DNA from: Rheinheimera salexigens | GTDB lineage: Bacteria > Pseudomonadota > Gammaproteobacteria > Enterobacterales > Alteromonadaceae | Length of the DNA: 64,000 nt | Assembly (NCBI RefSeq): GCF_001752395.1 | Contig: NZ_MKEK01000001.1 | Location: 3,265,509-3,329,508, forward strand | Direction of reading: 5' to 3' | Shown here: in pieces, positions 50,550-60,247 of the stretch | Layout: each line of letters begins with the position of its first letter | Numbering within the stretch: position 1 is the first letter of the stretch | Notes under the pieces: generated by a model | What the model was told of the DNA's origin: nothing | The model's database searches: none | The model's input: only the letters and a program-made list of their open reading frames with translations | Translations under genes and position numbers: made by a program

Positions 50550-51260
50550 TCAGCTTCTGGCCTCTTGTTCTAATTGCGCGTCACTACTATGGCGCACCAC
50601 TTTGCCTTTAACAAAAAATATCACGTATTCAGCTAAGTTTTTACAGCGATCGCCAATACGCTCTAATGAACGCGCCGACCAAAGCACATTCATAACCAGC
50701 GGAATGCTTTTAGGCTGCTCAGCCATATAGGTCATTAACTGCCGAGTAATGGCTTCATATTCAACATCAACTTTTTTATCTTCTTTGTGTACCTGCAGTG
50801 CCATTTCCACATCCATGCGGGCAAATGCATCCAAAACATCATGCAACATTTGGCCAACATGACGGCCCATATTATCTAAATTAACCAGTAAACCTTGTTG
50901 ATGGCTATCAAATTGCTCTAAGGCTGCTCTGGCAATTCTGCGAATTTCATCGCCTATCCGCTCTAAATCGGCTATGGCTTTAATAATAGCCATTATTAAA
51001 CGTAAATCACTGGCAGCAGGCTGACGACGCACAATAATTTCAGTGCAGGTTTTATCGATGGTTAATTCCCAGTTATTAACGGCTAAGTCGGTAGCAATAA
51101 CTTGCTGGGCTAATTCGGTATCGGCAGAAGAAATTGCTTGCAAAGCATGGCGTAATTGCTGCTCTAACAAGCCGCCCATCGCCATCACTTGATTGCGAAC
51201 TTGATCTATTTCTTCATTAAATGAACTGGAAATATGTTTGCTTAAATTAAGCTTATCCAC
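50550..51260 (-). CDS. phoU: Phosphate signalling regulator PhoU
   Basis: 236 residues. Two PhoU bundles: ISSSFNEEIDQVRNQVMAMG, then LRLIMAIIKAIADLERIGDE (the E/D-xxx-D metal motif), and the second copy with NVLWSARSLERIGDRCKNLAEYVIFFVKG. It links Pst transport to PhoR-PhoB signalling. Unlike E. coli it is not behind pstSCAB; it precedes the DUF47-pit pair on the same strand, with a gap of about 150 bp. I see no clear PhoB box upstream. Confidence 0.94.
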   Translation of the reverse strand: MDKLNLSKHISSSFNEEIDQVRNQVMAMGGLLEQQLRHALQAISSADTELAQQVIATDLAVNNWELTIDKTCTEIIVRRQPAASDLRLIMAIIKAIADLERIGDEIRRIARAALEQFDSHQQGLLVNLDNMGRHVGQMLHDVLDAFARMDVEMALQVHKEDKKVDVEYEAITRQLMTYMAEQPKSIPLVMNVLWSARSLERIGDRCKNLAEYVIFFVKGKVVRHSSDAQLEQEARS

Positions 51261-51586
51261 TAATGGCTCCGATTAAAAATGCAAGTTATCATTTATTTAG
51301 CCCAACTATATCCGCGAAATTCGCGAATTATGAAAATAATGTCTAAGTATAGGCAAAAACTCGCTGTCAGAGCTAGTAAAGCTCGCATACTACTAACTAA
51401 ATACTCGCTAAATATTAATTTCTCACTGCTGAAACTAAGTATTTTATGTTAATTTTTACCGTTATATTTTCCAAAATAAAAACATAGCGCTACACTGATA
51501 ATGAATTGACGTTAAATGGCATTAGCTTGGCAACGACAACTTGTCGTTAGCAATACTTTCACATTAGGTTTGAATAGGAATACATA
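51261..51586. other. Divergent phoU-gcvR intergenic region
   Basis: 326 bp, AT-rich, no ORF I can support. It holds a 12-bp palindrome AATTCGCGAATT (51318-51329) and a small hairpin AACGACA/TGTCGTT (51532-51538 with 51542-51548) about 40 bp before gcvR, probably in its leader. TTGACG (51505-51510) could be a -35 but I find no matching -10 at 17 bp. No PhoB box is convincing. Confidence 0.5.
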
Positions 51587-52093
51587 ATGAAGCAGTTAGT
51601 ACTTACGCTAATAGGACAAGATAAACCTGGTTTGGTCGATCACCTTGCCACTGTAGTTAATGAAAACAATGGTAACTGGACCGCCAGTAATTTAAGTCAT
51701 TTAGCCGGTTACTTTGCCGGTATCTTACAACTTGAAGTGTCAGAACAAGATTTACCTAAATTAACCCAAGCGTTAGAGCAAATTACCGATCTTGATATTA
51801 AAATTCAGCATGGCATTGCCCACACTTTAAATGAACAACAGCATTTACGTTTTGTGATCACCGGTAATGATCGCCCAGGTATAGTACGCGAGCTATCATC
51901 TGTGATTAAACACAAAGGCACTAATATTATTCATTTTGAAAGTAGTAAGCAAAGTGCGCCTAATTGGGGTGTGCCTTTATTTACCGCAGTAGCCACGGTA
52001 GAACTTCCTGCTGGTGTTAGTCGCAATGAAGTGGTAAAAGCGCTAGAAGCAATTGCTACCGATATTGTGGTTGATGTCGAAACAGAGCATTAA
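51587..52093 (+). CDS. gcvR: Double ACT-domain protein, GcvR type
   Basis: 168 residues with two ACT domains: LVLTLIGQDKPGLVDHLATVV near the start, and LRFVITGNDRPGIVRELSSVIKHKGTNIIHFES from about residue 87. This is the layout of GcvR, which binds glycine and blocks GcvA activation of the glycine cleavage genes in E. coli. The gcvA partner is not in the window, so the target is inferred. A hairpin lies before and after the gene. Confidence 0.8.
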   Translation: MKQLVLTLIGQDKPGLVDHLATVVNENNGNWTASNLSHLAGYFAGILQLEVSEQDLPKLTQALEQITDLDIKIQHGIAHTLNEQQHLRFVITGNDRPGIVRELSSVIKHKGTNIIHFESSKQSAPNWGVPLFTAVATVELPAGVSRNEVVKALEAIATDIVVDVETEH

Positions 52094-52120
52094 TCTGGTT
52101 AATTCATTTTAGCAACCAAG

Positions 52121-52147
52121 AATACAGCGGTAATTTACCGCTGTATT
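52121..52147 (+). terminator. Hairpin after gcvR, possible terminator
   Basis: AATACAGCGGTA (52121-52132) pairs perfectly with TACCGCTGTATT (52136-52147) around a 3-nt loop. The downstream U content is modest (CAGTTAGTTTTC), so termination may be partial. Confidence 0.55.
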
Positions 52148-52207
52148 CAGTTAGTTTTCATTAAAACAGCTTATGCTGATGCCAGTTAGTGCTTGGAGTG
52201 GTAAATA

Positions 52208-54331
52208 ATGCAACAGCAAAGTCCAATTTATAACGCTGAGTTTCCTAGTTATCCCCGCGAATTAAGTTGGCTCGACTTTAATGGCCGTGTCTTACAAGAA
52301 GCGGCAGACGAACGTAATCCAGCAATAGAGCGGCTACGCTTTCTTGGCATTTATTCTAATAATATGGATGAATTTTTTCGGGTTCGAGTGGCCGATGTTA
52401 AACGGCGCATCTTGCTAAAAAAGTATCAAGCGAGCGAACAAGAAGATGCCGAAGCGTTACTGAGTCAAATTCAGCAACAAGTGTTGCACCTAGGCCAGCG
52501 TTTTAATGCCATCTATATTGATATCCAGTTGGAACTGCGTAAGCACAACATTGAGTTAATTGATCATTTCAAATTAACCGAGCTGCAAAGCAATTGGGTT
52601 AAACGCTATTTTCGCCAAGACGTGATTAAACATATCTCACCGATGATTTTATCCGGTGATGAAGTTAAGTTAACCAAAGCGCTTGAAGATAATACCACCT
52701 ACTTAATGGTCGAAATGACCGGTAATGGCAAACCTGAATATGCCATAGTGCAAGTCCCTACTTCTGAACTGTCGCGCTTTATTGAATTACCGCTGGATTT
52801 AAACACTCGGAAAAAAAATGGTCATTATCGGCGGCAAATTTTGCTGCTTGATGACGTTATCGTGCACTGTATTGCCGATTTATTTAGTGGCTTTTTTCAG
52901 TTTGAACATATTCACGCTTACTCGTTAAAGCTAACCCGCGATGCTGAATACAATATCAGTGATACCTTAGATCAAAGCTTAATTGATAAAATGTCTAAAG
53001 GTATTCGCCAGCGCTTACAGTCTGAGCCGGTACGTTTAGTCTATGACGCCGCTATGCCCGAGCAAATGCTTAAGGTACTGAATAAACTCTTAGGTACTGG
53101 CTCAAATGACTCGCTAGTATCAGGTGGCCGCTATCGTAACTTTAAAGACTTTATTAATTTTCCTAACTTTGGCCATTCTAGTTTGGAGTTCCCTAAATTT
53201 ACTCCCTTAGTCAGCGCTGAATTTGAACGACACTCCACCAGTTTTGATGCTATTAACCATAGCGATATTTTGCTGCACTATCCGTATCATAGCTTTGGCT
53301 ATTTTACCGAATGGGTACGTCAAGCGTCATTTGATCCTAAAGTTAGCCACATTAAAATAACTATGTACCGCGTAGCCAAAAATTCTCGGGTTATTCACTC
53401 TTTACTGGATGCAGTACGCAACGGTAAAAAAGTCAGCGTAGTAATGGAGCTCAAAGCCCGCTTTGATGAAGAGAATAATATTAACTGGGCCCGCCGGATG
53501 ACCGAAGGCGGCATTCAAGTAGTCTTTGGCCTAACAAGCTTAAAAGTCCACGCCAAATTATGCTTAATTACCCGGCAAGAAAAAGGCAAAGCCGTGCAGT
53601 ATGGCCATATTGGTACCGGCAACTTTAATGAAAAATCTGCCGTTATTTATACCGATTTTAGTTTATTTACCTGTCACCCTGAAATAACCAGCGAAATTGA
53701 TCAAGTATTTGAGTTTATTGAGCATAGCTATCGGCCTTATATATTTAAACACTTAATCGTCTCACCCACTTGGGCTAGGCCAAAACTGCTGGAGTTAATT
53801 CAGCGTGAAATTGATGTAGCAAATAGCGGTAAAAAAGCTGAGATACTGCTTAAAGTGAATAATTTAGCGGATGATGAAATCGTCAATTTACTGTATCGCG
53901 CCAGCCAAGCCGGGGTAAAAATTCGCTTAATTGTTCGTGGTATGTGTTCGTTAATTGCCGGTTTAGTCGATAAAAGTGCCAATATTAAAGTCATTAGCAT
54001 CTTAGATCGTTTTTTAGAACATGCTCGGGTCTACGTTTTTCATAACGCCGGTGATAGTGAAGTGTATTTATCGTCTGCCGATTGGATGACCCGAAATATC
54101 GACCAGCGGGTTGAAGTAGGTGTGCCTATTTTTGATCCGCGCTTAAAGCAAAACATTCTAGACATCTTAGATATTCAGTGGCGAGATAACGTAAAGGCAC
54201 GTATTATTGGCCCTTGTCATGATAATGCTTATGCCAAGCGCGGTAATAAACGTAAGATCCGCTCGCAACAGCAGATCTATAATTATTTAGCCCGCCAAGC
54301 GCGGCAGCAACTAGATATTGAAATTGAATGA
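52208..54331 (+). CDS. ppk1: Polyphosphate kinase 1
   Basis: 707 residues. It makes polyphosphate from ATP through a phosphohistidine. The N-terminal domain opens YPRELSWLDFNGRVLQEAAD; NNMDEFFRVRVADVKRR and the two phospholipase-D-like C-terminal domains follow, with His448 in KVHAKLCLI as the expected phosphorylated residue and YGHIGTGNFNEKSAVIYTD after it. It overlaps ppx by 4 bp (ATGA), the classic ppk-ppx operon, and lies close to pit and phoU. Confidence 0.97.
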   Translation: MQQQSPIYNAEFPSYPRELSWLDFNGRVLQEAADERNPAIERLRFLGIYSNNMDEFFRVRVADVKRRILLKKYQASEQEDAEALLSQIQQQVLHLGQRFNAIYIDIQLELRKHNIELIDHFKLTELQSNWVKRYFRQDVIKHISPMILSGDEVKLTKALEDNTTYLMVEMTGNGKPEYAIVQVPTSELSRFIELPLDLNTRKKNGHYRRQILLLDDVIVHCIADLFSGFFQFEHIHAYSLKLTRDAEYNISDTLDQSLIDKMSKGIRQRLQSEPVRLVYDAAMPEQMLKVLNKLLGTGSNDSLVSGGRYRNFKDFINFPNFGHSSLEFPKFTPLVSAEFERHSTSFDAINHSDILLHYPYHSFGYFTEWVRQASFDPKVSHIKITMYRVAKNSRVIHSLLDAVRNGKKVSVVMELKARFDEENNINWARRMTEGGIQVVFGLTSLKVHAKLCLITRQEKGKAVQYGHIGTGNFNEKSAVIYTDFSLFTCHPEITSEIDQVFEFIEHSYRPYIFKHLIVSPTWARPKLLELIQREIDVANSGKKAEILLKVNNLADDEIVNLLYRASQAGVKIRLIVRGMCSLIAGLVDKSANIKVISILDRFLEHARVYVFHNAGDSEVYLSSADWMTRNIDQRVEVGVPIFDPRLKQNILDILDIQWRDNVKARIIGPCHDNAYAKRGNKRKIRSQQQIYNYLARQARQQLDIEIE

Positions 54332-55866
54332 ATTTTACCCGTTCAGACCTCGAGCAAGCTGATCAACACCCTTACATAGCTGCGGTTGATTTAGGCTCAA
54401 ACTCATTTCACTTGGTCGTGGCCCGTATTATTGATGGTGATATACAGCTTCTACATCGTGAAAAACAAAAAGTACAATTAGCCCAAGGCTTAAATGAACA
54501 CTTTGTCTTAAGTGAAGAAGCTATTGAGCGCGGCTTAAAAGCCTTAAGCCAATTCGCTGATACGCTAGCTCCTTTTAAACCAGAATCCGTTCGGGTTATA
54601 GCCACTTTCACGTTACGCCGAGCCAAGAATGCCGCCACTTTTATCCGCCGAGCTAAATCGATTTTTCCTTTTCCCATTGAAATTATTTCTGGCCAAGAAG
54701 AAGCGCGCATTATCTATCAGGGTGTCGCCCATTTTGAGCATTTTAATGATAAAAGATTAGTTATCGATATTGGTGGTGGCAGTACCGAGTTTGTTATTGG
54801 TTGCGGCCAAGAACCGCTAAGCCTTAGCAGCCGAAATATTGGTTGTGTTAGTTATGGTATGGATTATTTTAGCCAAGGTCGCATCAGTGAAAAGCGTTTT
54901 AATCGGGCTATTTTACATGCCGAGCAAGAACTAGAGCATATTGCGAATAACTTTAAAAACATTGGTTGGCAGCAAGTATTAGGTACTTCTGGCACCGTAA
55001 AGGCGGTACGAGATATTATTGTTGCTTTAGGTTTTAGCAGCGATAGCATTGAGCTATGCCATCTTGAAACGTTAAAAAGCTACTTATTGCAATACAATAA
55101 CTGTAGTGAATTAATCATACCTGGCTTAAATGAAGATCGTAAATTACTGATTTGTTCTGGCTTAGCTATTTTAATTGCCGCATTTAAACAACTGCAAATA
55201 CAGCAATTACATTATATAGATGCCGCGCTACGCGAAGGTATTTTATACGAAATGAGCGACCGCTTGCAGCATGTCGATATTCGCCAGCAAAGCGTGGCCA
55301 GTATGCAGCGCCGTTATGATATTGATATAGCCCAAGCCAATAGAGTGAGTCGTACTGCTTTAACCTTGTTTAACCAAGTGAATACTCATTGGCAATTACA
55401 GCAAGAACATGCCAATGCATTAGAATGGGCGGCAAATTTATTTGAAGTCGGTTTACACATTAACTCGTCCAGTGTACAAAAACATTCGGCCTATATTCTG
55501 CAAAATGCTAATTTACCGGGCTTTAACCAAGAACAACAACTGTTAGTCGCTACCTTAGTTAGGTTTCATCGGAGAAAAATTCGTGCCGAAGAAATTCCAA
55601 ACTTTAGCTTATTTCAGTTACCCCAAGTGGTAAATTTAATTGTGTTATTGCGATTAGCAATATTGCTGAACCAAAAGCGTCGTGACGATTTTTTACCTGA
55701 AATCAGCATTAGCGCCAGCGAGCAACAACTGCAATTGCATATTGAACCTGACTGGTTACAACAACAGAGCTTATTAGCCGCCTATTTACAAAGCGAGCAA
55801 AAGCAGTTGCGCAAGGTGGCCTTTCACTTAGAGTGTCCAAACCTACCGCTACCTCATCAAGAATAA
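54328..55866 (+). CDS. ppx: Exopolyphosphatase
   Basis: 512 residues of the Ppx/GppA family. It removes terminal phosphates from polyphosphate. The actin-like ATPase fold shows YIAAVDLGSNSFHLVVARI, the IATFTLRRAKNAATF block, SGQEEARIIYQGVAH and LVIDIGGGSTEFVIG. A C-terminal HD-like helical part runs from about 320 on. The start overlaps the ppk stop, so synthesis and breakdown enzymes are made from one message. Confidence 0.95.
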   Translation: MNFTRSDLEQADQHPYIAAVDLGSNSFHLVVARIIDGDIQLLHREKQKVQLAQGLNEHFVLSEEAIERGLKALSQFADTLAPFKPESVRVIATFTLRRAKNAATFIRRAKSIFPFPIEIISGQEEARIIYQGVAHFEHFNDKRLVIDIGGGSTEFVIGCGQEPLSLSSRNIGCVSYGMDYFSQGRISEKRFNRAILHAEQELEHIANNFKNIGWQQVLGTSGTVKAVRDIIVALGFSSDSIELCHLETLKSYLLQYNNCSELIIPGLNEDRKLLICSGLAILIAAFKQLQIQQLHYIDAALREGILYEMSDRLQHVDIRQQSVASMQRRYDIDIAQANRVSRTALTLFNQVNTHWQLQQEHANALEWAANLFEVGLHINSSSVQKHSAYILQNANLPGFNQEQQLLVATLVRFHRRKIRAEEIPNFSLFQLPQVVNLIVLLRLAILLNQKRRDDFLPEISISASEQQLQLHIEPDWLQQQSLLAAYLQSEQKQLRKVAFHLECPNLPLPHQE

Positions 55867-55880
55867 GTTTAAGCCTTAGT

Positions 55881-55920
55881 TTTAAGCAATCTGCGCGGCT
55901 AATAACCGCGCGGGCTTAAA
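55881..55920. terminator. Interrupted hairpin between ppx and lptG
   Basis: TTTAAGC (55881-55887) pairs with GCTTAAA (55914-55920), and GCGCGG (55893-55898) with CCGCGC (55906-55911). The two stems enclose small internal loops. It overlaps the lptG stop codon and lies between converging genes, so it may act on both. There is no clean U run. Confidence 0.5.
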
Positions 55921-56983
55921 CTTTTTTGCGCATCAAATATATTGATAATAAAATAAATAACAGGCTGGGCAGCATAGCGCCGGCTGCTGGGGGTAATTGA
56001 TACACTAAAGCTATTGGCCCAAACACTTCATTAGTCATGTAAAAGGCAAAGCCGGTTAAAATACCCATTAACACCCGAGCGCCCATTGTCACACTACGCA
56101 AGGGGCCAAAAATAAAAGATAACGCCATTAATAACATGGCGATTATGGTCAGTGGTTGTAACACTTTTCGCCAAAAGGCTAATTGATAACGGCTGGCGTC
56201 CTGACCATTTTGTTCAAGATAATCGACGTAATCGACCAAGCCAGTTAGCGATAGCATTTCTGGTTTAATGGTAACCACGCCAAGTTTTTCCGGTGTTAAT
56301 GACGACCGCCAACGTTGCTTATCTAATTGTTGCTGTTCAATTTTTGGCTCCGTAAATTGCAGTCGCTTTACTTGTTGTAGCAACCAAGCATCGTTTTTAA
56401 ACACAGCTGATTCTGCACTGACAATCGACAGTAACTTTAATTCTTCATCAAATTGATAAATAACAATATTATTTAAGTTACCAAAATCATCAACTTGTTT
56501 AATATTGACAAACTGATCACCATCTTTAGCCCAAACACCTTGCTGGGCGGCAAATAAATTACCATCAGAAATGGCTTTAATCCGCAGTTCGCGCGCCGCT
56601 CTATCACTAACAGGTGCGCCCCACTCAGCAACCGCCATAACAATTAGCATCATAATAACGGCGGTTTTCATCACCGAACTGACAATATTAAACCGCGACA
56701 TACCCGCCGCTTGCATCACCACCAGTTCGCTATTACTGGCCAGCATGCCCAAACCGATTAAGCCGCCAATTAATGCCGCCATCGGAAAAAAAGTCACTAA
56801 ATCACCAGGTACACTGTACAAGGTATAAAGTGCAGCATGCACCATATCGTAGTAACCGCGACCGACAGAACGCATTTGGTCGATAAATTTAAACATGGCC
56901 GATATTACCAGCAACACACTTAAGGTTAGCATTGACGTGCTTAAAATCGTTCGGCCAATATAAACATCTAATATCTTTAACAT
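55916..56983 (-). CDS. lptG: LPS export permease LptG
   Basis: 355 residues. Six transmembrane helices in two groups of three flank a periplasmic beta-jellyroll. The N terminus reads LKILDVYIGRTILSTSMLTL and the C-terminal helices include FIFGPLRSVTMGARVLMGIL. LptF and LptG with LptB form the ABC transporter that lifts LPS from the inner membrane to the LptC-LptA bridge. It follows lptF by 1 bp. Confidence 0.94.
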   Translation of the reverse strand: MLKILDVYIGRTILSTSMLTLSVLLVISAMFKFIDQMRSVGRGYYDMVHAALYTLYSVPGDLVTFFPMAALIGGLIGLGMLASNSELVVMQAAGMSRFNIVSSVMKTAVIMMLIVMAVAEWGAPVSDRAARELRIKAISDGNLFAAQQGVWAKDGDQFVNIKQVDDFGNLNNIVIYQFDEELKLLSIVSAESAVFKNDAWLLQQVKRLQFTEPKIEQQQLDKQRWRSSLTPEKLGVVTIKPEMLSLTGLVDYVDYLEQNGQDASRYQLAFWRKVLQPLTIIAMLLMALSFIFGPLRSVTMGARVLMGILTGFAFYMTNEVFGPIALVYQLPPAAGAMLPSLLFILLSIYLMRKKV

Positions 56984-56984
56984 A

Positions 56985-58094
56985 TTAATTACGCCCCGCT
57001 AGCCAAGCTTGGAATCGTTGCGCACTGGACCTATTTCTAAAAATTAACACCATGCCTAAAATTAAGGCCAAGGCATGCAGCCACCACATGCCTAATATGG
57101 CCGGAATAGTACCGTCTTCCAGCGCTGAACGCGCAATAATCAGCAGGGCGTAATAGCCTAGGTACAATAATAATGCCGGCATTAAACGGCCAAACTTACC
57201 TTGGCGCGGGTTAACCCGGCTCAAGGGCACAGCAATAAGGGTCAGTAGCGGGATCGACAACGAAATAGCAATACGCCAGTGCCATTCGGCTACGGCTTCA
57301 TTGCTATCAAGCTGCATTAACTCTGCAGTTGGTAAACTACCTAACTTGCGCCGGCGCTGCTCAACTTCTTGTTCACGAATTTGAATTTGATAACGACCAA
57401 ACTCGGTCACTTCAAACGCTGCCGTTTTACCTTCACCCGCATAACGACGCCCTTGGGCTAATTCTAACTGTTGGGCACCTGTCGCATCTTCGGTCACTTT
57501 ACCCACTTGCGCATAAACAATGGCATGGGCAGGATTATTCTCTTGGCCACCTTGGCCGCTGTTTTGGGCCACAAACACCTTGCTTAATTCACCATTACGG
57601 TTGATGTCATGAACAAAGATCACCGCTTTTTCATTCGAAGTATGTTGAAACCGACCCGGTACTAATGAAAATAAGCCGGCACTGGCATCGGCTTTTTCTA
57701 ATAATTGATACTCTTTTTCGGTCGCCCAAGGACTAATATATAACGTCACTGCACCTGCTATTAGAGCTAATAATAAAGATAATGATAAAGTGATACGTGC
57801 CACATACCATTCACTGACACCGGTGGAATGTAATACGGTCATTTCACTGTCAGCATAGATCCGGCCATAAGCCACTAACACGCCAACAAAAGCACTTAAT
57901 GGCAAAATAATTACCGCTAATTGCGGTAATTTAAGCGCGACTATGCTCATCACTAACTGACCCGGCAATTCGCCTTCAGATGCATCAGCTAAAATTTTTA
58001 CAAATCGCTGACTTAAAATAATGGTCATTAAAATAACAAATACGGTTAGCTGAGATTTTAAAACCTCACCTAACAGATAACGGAAAATGATCAA
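56985..58094 (-). CDS. lptF: LPS export permease LptF
   Basis: 369 residues. MIIFRYLLGEVLKSQLTVFVILM starts helix 1. LSAFVGVLVAYGRIYADSEMTVLHSTGVSEWYV is the coupling region to LptB, and the periplasmic part has RFQHTSNEKAVIFVHDI. The C-terminal helices follow from about residue 272. It is the partner of LptG. It is divergent from pepA with a 183-bp gap that includes a TATAAT (about 58208-58213) usable as the pepA -10. Confidence 0.94.
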   Translation of the reverse strand: MIIFRYLLGEVLKSQLTVFVILMTIILSQRFVKILADASEGELPGQLVMSIVALKLPQLAVIILPLSAFVGVLVAYGRIYADSEMTVLHSTGVSEWYVARITLSLSLLLALIAGAVTLYISPWATEKEYQLLEKADASAGLFSLVPGRFQHTSNEKAVIFVHDINRNGELSKVFVAQNSGQGGQENNPAHAIVYAQVGKVTEDATGAQQLELAQGRRYAGEGKTAAFEVTEFGRYQIQIREQEVEQRRRKLGSLPTAELMQLDSNEAVAEWHWRIAISLSIPLLTLIAVPLSRVNPRQGKFGRLMPALLLYLGYYALLIIARSALEDGTIPAILGMWWLHALALILGMVLIFRNRSSAQRFQAWLAGRN

Positions 58095-58277
58095 TGCGCC
58101 CCCTAAAACCGACCTTTTTACTGGAAGCTTGGCGATTTTTAAGTAAACTTAATGTTTATAACAATTATTATCGACTAAACGACACAGAAAACCGAGCTTT
58201 TTTATATAATCACGGTAGAATTTGGTTATTAATGTACCAAGTGACGTTTATACCGTCTGTTAGAATCAGGAGTTAGC

Positions 58278-59786
58278 ATGGAGTTCAGTGTAAAAAGCGG
58301 CAGTCCAGAAAAACAACGCAGTGCATGTATTGTAGTTGGTGTGTATGAGCCACGTCGCTTGTCTGCAGTAGCGGAACAACTGGATAAAATTAGTGAAGGT
58401 TATATTAGCAACTTATTACGCCGTGGCGATTTAGAAGGCAAGTCGGGGCAAATGTTATTATTACATCACGTCCCGAACATCCTAAGCGAACGCGTACTAT
58501 TGGTAGGTTGTGGTAAAGAGCGTGAACTAGACGAACGCCAATATAAACAAATTATCGCTAAAACCATTAGCACGTTAAATGAAACCGGCTCGATGGAAGC
58601 CGTATGCTTTTTATCTGAATTGCATGTTAAAGGCCGCGATACCTATTGGAAAGTGCGCCAAGCTGTAGAAACCACGCAAGATAGCTTATATGTGTTCGAC
58701 CAATTAAAAAGTAAAAAAGACGAAACGCGTCGGCCGTTACGCAAAATGGTGTTTAATGTGCCTACCCGTCGCGATCTCACTATTGGTGAAAAAGCAGTAG
58801 AGCACGGTTTAGCCATCGCCACCGGCAGTAAGTTAAGCAAAGACGTTAGCAACATGCCGCCAAATATTTGCACGCCGCAATACTTAGCCGACCAAGCTCA
58901 AGCTTTATGTCAATTATCCAGCAAAGTTAGCGTTGAAGTACTAGGCCCAGAAGAACTGGCTAAGCTTGGCATGAATTCCTATTTAGCCGTTGGCCGTGGC
59001 TCGGTAAATGGCCCGCGGATGTCGGTGATTAATTACCGTGGTGCCGATAATGATTCGGCGCCAGTAGTATTAGTCGGTAAAGGCTTAACGTTTGACTCGG
59101 GTGGTATAAGCATTAAACCGGGCGAAGCCATGGACGAGATGAAATACGATATGTGTGGTGCGGCCTCAGTACTTGGCACAATACGCGCCGTATTGCAGCT
59201 TGAATTACCGATTAACTTAGTCGTAGTGCTTGCTGCTGCCGAAAATATGCCAGATGCCAATGCTTATCGACCAGGTGATATTTTAACCACTATGTCAGGG
59301 CAAACCGTTGAAGTATTAAATACTGATGCCGAAGGCCGCTTAGTATTGTGCGATGCCTTAACCTATGTTGAGCGCTTTGACCCAGATGTAGTCATAGACG
59401 TGGCAACCTTAACCGGTGCCTGTATTGTGGCATTAGGTAAACATGCAACGGGATTATTAAGCAATCATAACCCGCTAGCGCACGAGATTTTGAATGCCTC
59501 AGATCAAAGTGGCGACCGGGCATGGCGTTTACCGTTATGGGATGATTATCAAGATCAGTTAGAAAGTCCTTTTGCTGACTTTACTAATCTAGGTGGCCGT
59601 GCTGCAGGTACTATTACCGCAGCCTGCTTTTTATCGCGCTTCACCCGTAAATATAATTGGGCGCATTTAGATATTGCTGGTACTGCCTGGCGCAGTGGCG
59701 GCAAAGATAAAGGTGCAACCGGACGTCCAGTGCCTATGTTAACCCAGTTTTTAATTAACCGCGTTAACCAGCAACAGGATAGTTAA
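58278..59786 (+). CDS. pepA: Leucyl aminopeptidase PepA
   Basis: 502 residues of the M17 family. The catalytic part shows [31 protein letters not shown] (two-metal Lys and Asp), [19 protein letters not shown] and [16 protein letters not shown], which is the family signature. It removes N-terminal residues from peptides. In E. coli it also binds DNA for Xer recombination at cer and for carAB control. GGAG stands before the ATG. The stop overlaps the holC start. Confidence 0.97.
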   Translation: MEFSVKSGSPEKQRSACIVVGVYEPRRLSAVAEQLDKISEGYISNLLRRGDLEGKSGQMLLLHHVPNILSERVLLVGCGKERELDERQYKQIIAKTISTLNETGSMEAVCFLSELHVKGRDTYWKVRQAVETTQDSLYVFDQLKSKKDETRRPLRKMVFNVPTRRDLTIGEKAVEHGLAIATGSKLSKDVSNMPPNICTPQYLADQAQALCQLSSKVSVEVLGPEELAKLGMNSYLAVGRGSVNGPRMSVINYRGADNDSAPVVLVGKGLTFDSGGISIKPGEAMDEMKYDMCGAASVLGTIRAVLQLELPINLVVVLAAAENMPDANAYRPGDILTTMSGQTVEVLNTDAEGRLVLCDALTYVERFDPDVVIDVATLTGACIVALGKHATGLLSNHNPLAHEILNASDQSGDRAWRLPLWDDYQDQLESPFADFTNLGGRAAGTITAACFLSRFTRKYNWAHLDIAGTAWRSGGKDKGATGRPVPMLTQFLINRVNQQQDS

Positions 59787-60232
59787 TGCCTGTTACCTTT
59801 TACGTACTAACAGCTGCGCCAAGCAAGCAAAATGAGCTGAGCATTACGCCAGCTCATTTTGCTTTAGCCTGTCAGCTTTGTGCTGATCTGTATCGGGCAA
59901 AACAACGGGTTTTCGTTTATACTGCCGACCAAGTTCAAGCCGAAGCATTTGACCAGCAGCTGTGGCAATTTGATGCCGAACGCTTTGTCCCGCATAACTT
60001 AAGCGGTGAAGGTCCAAACTATGGCGCTGCAGTTGAAATTGGCTGGCAAGCCCCGCAGCAAAACCGCCCAGTGTTAATAAACTTAACCGAGCATGTGCCA
60101 GACTTTGCGCACCGTTATAAACAAATTATCGAATTCGTTCCTACCGAAGAGCACTTAAAAGCTCAAGCTCGGGAACGATATAAGCAATATCGTCAGCGCG
60201 GTATCACTCCAAGCACGATAACGATCGACTGA
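59786..60232 (+). CDS. holC: DNA polymerase III subunit chi
   Basis: 148 residues. [45 protein letters not shown] and RPVLINLTEHVPDFAHRYKQIIEFVP match HolC. It bridges the clamp loader (through psi) and SSB at the replication fork. The ATG shares its A with the pepA stop, and valS begins 15 bp after the holC stop, the conserved pepA-holC-valS unit. Confidence 0.95.
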   Translation: MPVTFYVLTAAPSKQNELSITPAHFALACQLCADLYRAKQRVFVYTADQVQAEAFDQQLWQFDAERFVPHNLSGEGPNYGAAVEIGWQAPQQNRPVLINLTEHVPDFAHRYKQIIEFVPTEEHLKAQARERYKQYRQRGITPSTITID

Positions 60233-60247
60233 CAAACAGGTACTCTC

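Noticed and set aside
51318..51329. Palindrome AATTCGCGAATT in the phoU-gcvR gap as an operator
   Set aside because: A 12-bp palindrome can occur by chance in such sequence and its position far from both starts gives no support.
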